Shown here: one piece after another, positions 6,296 through 10,507 of the stretch | Numbering within the stretch: the stretch's first letter is position 1 | Layout: each line of letters begins with the position of its first letter | Source: Acidobacteriota bacterium | Lineage (GTDB): Bacteria; Acidobacteriota; Blastocatellia; Pyrinomonadales; Pyrinomonadaceae | NCBI GenBank assembly: GCA_020199975.1 | Contig: JAIVJP010000024.1 | Span: 1-10,507, forward strand | Direction of reading: 5' to 3' | Length of the DNA: 10,507 nucleotides | Notes under the pieces: generated by a model | The model's database searches: none | What the model was told of the DNA's origin: nothing | What the model saw: the letters and a program-made list of their open reading frames with translations, nothing else | Made by a program: the position numbers and the translations under genes

Positions 6296-6883
6296 ATGAC
6301 TCCGTTGAAAATTACATTCTTCAAATCACAGTCTGATTTGCGGAAGTGGTTTGCGAAGCACCACCTCACCAGCCAGGAACTATGCGCTGGTTACTACAAG
6401 AAGGTTTCAGGCAAGCCAAGCATTACCTGGCCCGAATCCGTTGATGAAGCACCTTGTGTAGGGTGGATTGATGGGATTCGGAAAAGCGTTGATGATATTA
6501 GTTACACCATCCGCTTCACTCCTCGTAAGCAACGCAGCACTTGGAGTGCGGTCAACATCAAGCGCGCCAGGAACTTAGCGACCAGGGACTGATGCAGCAG
6601 GCGGGTCTCAAAGCGTTTCAAGCGCGCGAAGAAAACAGGTCGGGCATTTATTCCTATGAGCAAAGGAGTCCGGAGTTGCCCGATCCGTATCAACGGCTGC
6701 TAAAAAAGAATCCGGCCGGGTGGAGTTTCTTTCAGGCCCAACCGCCTTCGAAGAGCAGCCAACTGGTATGTGCTCAGTGCCAAGAAAGAAGAAACCAGAC
6801 TCAAGCGGCTGGAGCAGTTGATCGAGTGCTCAGCGCAAGGGCGACCCATTCCGCAATTCCTACGCAGAAAAGAATCAGAGTGA
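6296..6883 (+). pseudogene. YdeI/OmpD-associated family protein, broken by two frameshifts
   Basis: The encoded protein matches the YdeI/OmpD-associated (bacteriocin-protection) family across its expected length of about 195 residues, but in three pieces. Piece 1 (6296 to about 6567) holds ITWPESVDEAPCVGWIDGIR and YTIRFTPRKQRSTWSAVNIK. Piece 2, in another frame (6568 to about 6747), reads QELSDQGLMQQAGLKAF, then SGIYSYEQR and FFQAQPP. Piece 3 (about 6749-6883) returns to the first frame with RRAANWYVLSAKKEETRLKR and ends RPIPQFLRRKESE. One base seems lost near 6567. Near 6748 a net one-base shift accompanies the loss of about two residues usual after QPP. A ribosome starting at 6296 would stop at 6592. 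The biochemical role of this family is poorly established. No strong ribosome-binding site is visible. Confidence 0.85.
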
Positions 6884-7065
6884 GATCATGACCCATGTTC
6901 AGGGTGGCTCTTTTTGGGCGGTTCTTCGACTGGTAAAACTGGTTGTAACTCGCTGCCGAAGCAACAATGGCTTCCTACTACAGGACACACGAATGGTTCT
7001 TGTGCGGTGTCGTTTCGTGCGGTTTCGTGGATCGTTATTTGCTTTAGACCAAACGAGCAGGGGAC

Positions 7066-7073
7066 GAGGGGAG
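7066..7073 (+). promoter_or_regulatory. ribosome-binding site supporting the receptor start at 7083
   Basis: GAGGGGAG at 7066-7073 lies nine bases before the ATG at 7083 and is the best Shine-Dalgarno match in this stretch. It decides the start of the receptor N-terminal fragment over the upstream in-frame ATG at 6888, whose extra residues show no signal-peptide or domain character. Confidence 0.65.
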
Positions 7074-7082
7074 TTGAAGTTC

Positions 7083-7403
7083 ATGCAGTTCAGCAGTCGT
7101 AACAGTCTTATTTCCCACCGAGAACTGTGCGACCGACGGCCCGCAGTCATTTGTGCGGTGACCCTGTTCATGATCTTGAGCGGTGCGGGCAGCGAGCCGC
7201 TGGGGCGCGAAATTCTTGTGCAACACGGCAGTATCAAAGGCCAGGTAGTGGTCGATATCACCGACCAGCGGAGACCGCTTGCCGGGGTAGTCATATTTCT
7301 CAGGGGCGAGCGTCTCGGGGACAGAAAGCTGCAAACCGTTAGCGACGATGAGGGTCATTACAACTTTATCGGGCTTACCGAGCGAGACGGTGACGGTGAC
7401 TGA
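7083..7403 (+). pseudogene. TonB-dependent receptor, N-terminal fragment: signal peptide and carboxypeptidase-regulatory-like domain
   Basis: This frame supplies the missing beginning of the downstream receptor. Residues 1-37 form a signal peptide with a basic n-region and hydrophobic core (AVICAVTLFMILSGAGS). From about residue 48 a carboxypeptidase-regulatory-like domain follows (HGSIKGQVVVDITDQ, LAGVVIFLRG, then TVSDDEGHYNFIGL ending at residue 98). This Ig-like fold normally precedes the plug in Oar-like receptors of Acidobacteriota. The match stops at residue 98, before the usual PPGxY turn and final strands. After that the frame gives only low-complexity residues to the TGA at 7401. The receptor resumes one frame over at about 7378-7381, so the end of this domain and its linker are missing. 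As it stands, the fragment is a short exported peptide. Confidence 0.75.
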
Positions 7404-9525
7404 AGATAAGACTGATGCCGGCAAGACTGAATCCACCACTGCGGGCGTTATCACCAGCACAACGCTGCGCGACGCACCGCTGATCGATCAGAAATTCCAG
7501 GACGCCTTGCCGCTGCTGCCCGGCGTCGTGCGCGGGCCGGACGGTACACTCAATATTAAAGGCACACGGCCGAACCAGAGTGGGATTCTGGTCTCAAGTC
7601 TGAACGTGACTGATCCCGTGACGGGTAGTCCGGCGATCGAGTTACCGCTCGAAGCCGTAGAGACTGTGCAGGTCTACTCAAATCCCTACTCCGCCGATTA
7701 CGGCAAATTTACCGGCGCTGTTACAACCATCGAGACCCGCGCGGGCAGCAACGATTGGCGGTATCTGGTGAGCGGAGTCCTCCCGCGCCCGCGTTGGCGC
7801 GACGGCAAACTCTTTGGCATTGGCGCAGTGACGCCGCGAATTGCTATCGGGGGTCCCATTTCAAAGAACAAGCTCTTCTTTTTCCAGAGTCTCGAATACC
7901 GGTTCGTCCGGACTAACGTGCCAAGCCTAGAAAATCTCGAGGAAAGGCAGAGAGACATACAGCGCGAGAGCTTCGATTCGTTCTCGCGCGTCGATTATGT
8001 GGTGAACGCGATCCACCGGTTTACCGTCAGCGTTTCGGTGTTCCCGCAGAAACTCGACTTTTTCCACCTCAACAGCTTTAACCCGGCTGACACCACGGCA
8101 AACTTTCATCAGCGCGGCTGGTTTCTTGCGCTCAATGAACAAGCTGCCTTCAAATCCGGCGGGCTCCTGCAATCAAGTTTCAGCGTCAAGCAGTTTGATG
8201 CAGATATCTTCGGCAACAGCACCGCGCCATATCGCATCACGCCCAACAGGAATTTCGGCGGCTGGTTCGACCGCCAGCATCGCGAGAGTCGGCGTTACGA
8301 ATGGCTCGAGGTCTATCATTTTGCGCCCAGGCGTTGGCACGGTTCGCATGGGTTTAAGACCGGGCTCAACTTCAGCCACACCACCTTTAACGGCAGCAAC
8401 ACCAGCAACCCCGTGCGCGTCGTTCGTGCCGATGACACCACCAGCCAACTGATCGAGTTTGTCGGTGGCGGTAAACTGGGGCGCTGGCAAAACGAATACT
8501 CCGCCTTCGTCCAGGACAAATGGTCCATCGGCGGGCGCATTACGCTCGACCTGGGTTTGCGCTTTGACCGCGATCAGATCAGCGGGACGAACAACCTTGC
8601 TCCGCGCTTCGGTTTCGTCTTCCTGCCGACTGCTTCCGAGCGCACCGTTGTGCGAGGCGGTGTCGGTCTCTTCTACGACAAAATCTCGCTGAACACTGGT
8701 TCGTTTGAGCAGTATCAAAACCTGCGCGTTACCGGCTTTGCCCCAGATGGAGTTACCGTGGCTGATGGACCTAGGCTGTTCCGGAATACAGCCCCGGGCG
8801 GCGGACTGGAGAACCCGTACAGCATCGCGGCGAATGTGCAAGTCGATCACCGGGTTACTGAGCGCCTGCTCTTGCGTGTCGGATATGAGGAACGTCACAC
8901 GCGGCGCGACTTCTTCCTCGAGCCAGTCACCCAACAAGGTTCGACATTGGGCGCATTGTTATTACAAAACTCAGGTCGTTCCCGTTACCGCGAGTTTCAG
9001 ACCGTGGCGCGATTACGCCTCCAGGAGGGACGCAACATCTTCCTGTCGTATGTGCGGTCAGAGGCGCGCGGCGATCTTAACGACTTCAACACATACTTCG
9101 GCAATCTCCGGCATCCGGTAATTCGTCCCAATCAGTTTGGCAAGCAACAGTTCGACGTGCCGAACCGATTACTCTTCTGGGGCGACTTTGGTCTACCATA
9201 CGACATCGTCGCCACACCGGTCTTTGAGTGGCGCGGTGGTTTCCCTTTTTCACTTCTCGATGAGACGCAGAACTTCGTCGGCGCCCGCAACGCCGGCGGG
9301 CGTTTTCCGCAATTGATGACACTCGATCTGCTGGTGACGAAAGGGGTCAAGATCCCGTTCCGCGGAAAGAAGTACAAGGGCCGGGTGGGCGTTACCATTT
9401 TCAATATCACGAACCACTGGAACCCGCGCGATGTGCAGAACAACCTCGCCAGCCCGCAGTTTGGAACGTTTTACAATAGTCCCGACCGAAGCTTCCGTAC
9501 TAAATTTGAGTTCGTAAAGTTCTGA
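7348..9525 (+). CDS. TonB-dependent receptor (Oar-like), plug and beta-barrel part, 5'-truncated by frameshift
   Basis: Such receptors import siderophores, glycans or peptides across the outer membrane using TonB energy; the substrate here is unknown. Homology starts at about 7381 with SETVTVTEDKTDAG, the linker before the plug. Plug residues follow (DAPLIDQKFQDALPLLPGVV, LNIKGTRPNQSGILV, LPLEAVETVQVYSNPYSADY), then a long barrel rich in alternating aromatic strands (WQNEYSAFVQDKWSI, LGLRFDRDQI, RVGVTIFNITNHWNPRDVQ). It ends in KFEFVKF, a C-terminal Phe and alternating pattern consistent with BAM-dependent insertion. The frame is open over 725 codons, and together with the N-terminal piece makes about 812 residues, short for this family. 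The ATG at 7348 lies inside the N-terminal fragment and has no ribosome-binding site or signal peptide, so a product started there would not be exported. The GNAT gene overlaps its stop. Confidence 0.88.
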   Translation: MRVITTLSGLPSETVTVTEDKTDAGKTESTTAGVITSTTLRDAPLIDQKFQDALPLLPGVVRGPDGTLNIKGTRPNQSGILVSSLNVTDPVTGSPAIELPLEAVETVQVYSNPYSADYGKFTGAVTTIETRAGSNDWRYLVSGVLPRPRWRDGKLFGIGAVTPRIAIGGPISKNKLFFFQSLEYRFVRTNVPSLENLEERQRDIQRESFDSFSRVDYVVNAIHRFTVSVSVFPQKLDFFHLNSFNPADTTANFHQRGWFLALNEQAAFKSGGLLQSSFSVKQFDADIFGNSTAPYRITPNRNFGGWFDRQHRESRRYEWLEVYHFAPRRWHGSHGFKTGLNFSHTTFNGSNTSNPVRVVRADDTTSQLIEFVGGGKLGRWQNEYSAFVQDKWSIGGRITLDLGLRFDRDQISGTNNLAPRFGFVFLPTASERTVVRGGVGLFYDKISLNTGSFEQYQNLRVTGFAPDGVTVADGPRLFRNTAPGGGLENPYSIAANVQVDHRVTERLLLRVGYEERHTRRDFFLEPVTQQGSTLGALLLQNSGRSRYREFQTVARLRLQEGRNIFLSYVRSEARGDLNDFNTYFGNLRHPVIRPNQFGKQQFDVPNRLLFWGDFGLPYDIVATPVFEWRGGFPFSLLDETQNFVGARNAGGRFPQLMTLDLLVTKGVKIPFRGKKYKGRVGVTIFNITNHWNPRDVQNNLASPQFGTFYNSPDRSFRTKFEFVKF

Positions 9526-10112
9526 TGTGGCCCGCCAATAGTAATGTTAAATGTCCTCCCGACAGCGCAGAAGCGGCGACATCAACCGAGAAGGCGCCTC
9601 ATTTGTGCGTACTTGAAACAGAACGCTTAGTCCTGCGCTGGATGACGGCTGATGACGCCGAGTTTATTCTTAAACTCGTCAATGAGCCGTCGTTCATACG
9701 CTTTATCGGCGACAAAGGCGTTCGTAACCATGCGGATGCGGTGCAGTATATTCAAACCGGTCCGGTTGCCACCTATCAGCGGTTCGGTTTCGGACTGTAT
9801 TTGGTGGAGCTCAAAGAAAGCCGAGTTCCGATTGGGATGTGCGGACTGGTTAAAAGAGACTCGTTACCGGATGTCGATGTTGGTTTTACTTTCCTGCCGG
9901 CGTTCTGGTCGAAGGGCTATGCCTTTGAGGCCGCTGCTGCGGTGAAGGCTTATGGAAAAGATGTTTTGGGGATAGGCAGGCTGGTTGCCATCACTAATCC
10001 GGATAATGAACGCTCAATCAAGCTGCTCGAAAAGATTGGCTTGAGATTTGAGCGTATGATTCGATTGTCGGAAGATGCGTCTGAGATTAAGTTGTTTGCG
10101 TCGGATGTCTAA
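9525..10112 (+). CDS. GNAT family N-acetyltransferase, RimJ/RimL type
   Basis: The 195-residue product has the GNAT pattern of the RimJ/RimL-like group, which transfers acetyl groups from acetyl-CoA to protein N-termini or small amines. Seen: LETERLVLRWMTADDAEFI (30-48, first strand and helix), LYLVELKESRVPIGMCGLV (91-109), VGFTFLPAFWSKGYAFEAA (119-137, the strand and pyrophosphate loop, with the sequence SKGYA in place of QxxGxG), and NPDNERSIKLLEKIGLRFE (158-176). The ATG shares one base with the receptor stop (TGATG), suggesting translational coupling. About 26 residues precede the conserved core, so a shorter product from a downstream TTG at 9603 is possible. The substrate cannot be read from sequence. 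Confidence 0.9.
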   Translation: MWPANSNVKCPPDSAEAATSTEKAPHLCVLETERLVLRWMTADDAEFILKLVNEPSFIRFIGDKGVRNHADAVQYIQTGPVATYQRFGFGLYLVELKESRVPIGMCGLVKRDSLPDVDVGFTFLPAFWSKGYAFEAAAAVKAYGKDVLGIGRLVAITNPDNERSIKLLEKIGLRFERMIRLSEDASEIKLFASDV

Positions 10113-10189
10113 TCGCTGGAGCGCAGGAGTGCGGGTCCCCGGAGGGGCAGCAACGCTGGGGTGCTTGTCTGGCCTGCCGACGAGGGAAT

Positions 10190-10507
10190 ATGAAACTGAA
10201 ATGGAGTTTATCTCTGGCGTTGGTGCCGTTTTGTGTTGCCGGTCTTTCCGCCCAGGTGTCCAACAGGGACCGCTGGTCCTCTTTCAGAGGCGAACGGGCC
10301 TCGGGGGTAGCTGAAGGACACAACCTTCCGGAACGTTGGGATGGGCAGAAGGGCGTCAATGTTAAGTGGAAGACCAGGATCCCGGGCCTGGCCCATTCGA
10401 GTCCCATCGTTTGGGGCAATCGAGTTTTCGTAACGACCGCAATCAGCAGCCGAGGCGGTGACAGTTTCCGACACGGCCTCTACGGTGATGGGACTGCCTC
10501 CGAAGAC
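10190..10507 (+). CDS. PQQ-like beta-propeller repeat protein, N-terminal 106 residues, cut by window edge
   Basis: The frame stays open to the window end. Residues 1-21 are a signal peptide (MKLKWSLSLALVPFCVAGLSA), with likely cleavage before Gln22. The mature part begins NRDRWSSFRGERASGVAEG and continues VNVKWKTRIPGLAHSSPIVW and NRVFVTTAIS. This is the start of the first blade of a PQQ-binding-like (quinoprotein/BamB-like) propeller, as found in many exported Acidobacteriota and Planctomycetota proteins. Whether it binds PQQ or is a structural propeller cannot be decided from this piece. GAGGGA at 10182-10187 acts as a close ribosome-binding site. It lies 77 bp after the GNAT gene in the same direction and may have its own transcription unit. 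Confidence 0.85.
   Translation, partial: MKLKWSLSLALVPFCVAGLSAQVSNRDRWSSFRGERASGVAEGHNLPERWDGQKGVNVKWKTRIPGLAHSSPIVWGNRVFVTTAISSRGGDSFRHGLYGDGTASED

Noticed and set aside
6541..6891. Separate protein from the ATG at 6541
   Set aside because: Its first residues and its last third are out of frame relative to the YdeI-like family; only its middle is homologous, so it belongs to the broken gene at 6296-6883.
8173..8937. 254-codon minus-strand frame inside the receptor gene
   Set aside because: It is antisense to the well-supported barrel frame, lacks known motifs and a ribosome-binding site, and is explained by the GC-rich codon pattern.
10131..10150. Intrinsic terminator after the GNAT gene (CCCC-GGA-GGGG)
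   Set aside because: The stem has only four pairs and no T-run follows.
10075..10314. Plus-strand frame spanning the GNAT end and the PQQ-like start
   Set aside because: It overlaps two real frames in another phase; the frame from 10190 has a signal peptide and propeller motifs and stays open.

Overview
The window looks like a chromosomal segment of a Gram-negative bacterium, most likely an Acidobacteriota member of the Blastocatellia type. That placement is an inference from gene content and moderate base composition: an Oar-like TonB-dependent receptor with a carboxypeptidase-regulatory N-terminal domain, a secreted PQQ-propeller protein, and a uppS-cdsA-dxr-rseP-ispG cluster. No rRNA or other phylogenetic marker is present to confirm it.

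Positions 1-5072 (minus strand) carry a conserved envelope and isoprenoid cluster read from right to left: uppS (undecaprenyl diphosphate synthase), cdsA (CDP-diacylglycerol synthase), dxr (MEP-pathway reductoisomerase), rseP (site-2 protease) and the 5' part of ispG (MEP pathway), which runs off the left edge. Dxr and IspG supply isoprenoid precursors, UppS builds the C55 carrier lipid from them, CdsA makes the phospholipid precursor, and RseP handles envelope stress proteolysis. A sigma70-like promoter candidate with a perfect TTGACA box sits just upstream of uppS. The gaps between genes are 90-155 bp, and three of the four hold unrelated imperfect palindromes. rseP is broken: most of its second PDZ domain is missing and the reading frame changes at the same point.

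Positions 5073-5443 form a divergent intergenic region leading to a plus-strand osmC gene (organic hydroperoxide detoxification). Positions 5870-6295 are gene-free but rich in palindromes: hairpins after osmC, a possible insertion-sequence remnant, and a pair of inverted REP-like copies. A YdeI/OmpD-associated family gene follows (6296-6883), with two frameshifts whose net effect returns to the original frame.

Positions 7083-9525 hold an outer-membrane TonB-dependent receptor whose N-terminal signal peptide and carboxypeptidase-regulatory domain lie in a different frame from the plug and barrel, with the connecting segment missing. A RimJ/RimL-type GNAT acetyltransferase overlaps the receptor stop codon by one base. 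The right edge holds the start of an exported PQQ-like beta-propeller protein.

The main anomaly is that three separate genes (rseP, the ydeI-like gene, the receptor) each combine missing residues with a frame change at the same place, while uppS, cdsA, dxr, osmC and the GNAT gene are intact. This may be real internal deletion and gene decay, or an assembly artefact; the sequence alone cannot decide. I found no CRISPR array, tRNA, rRNA or convincing new defence system.
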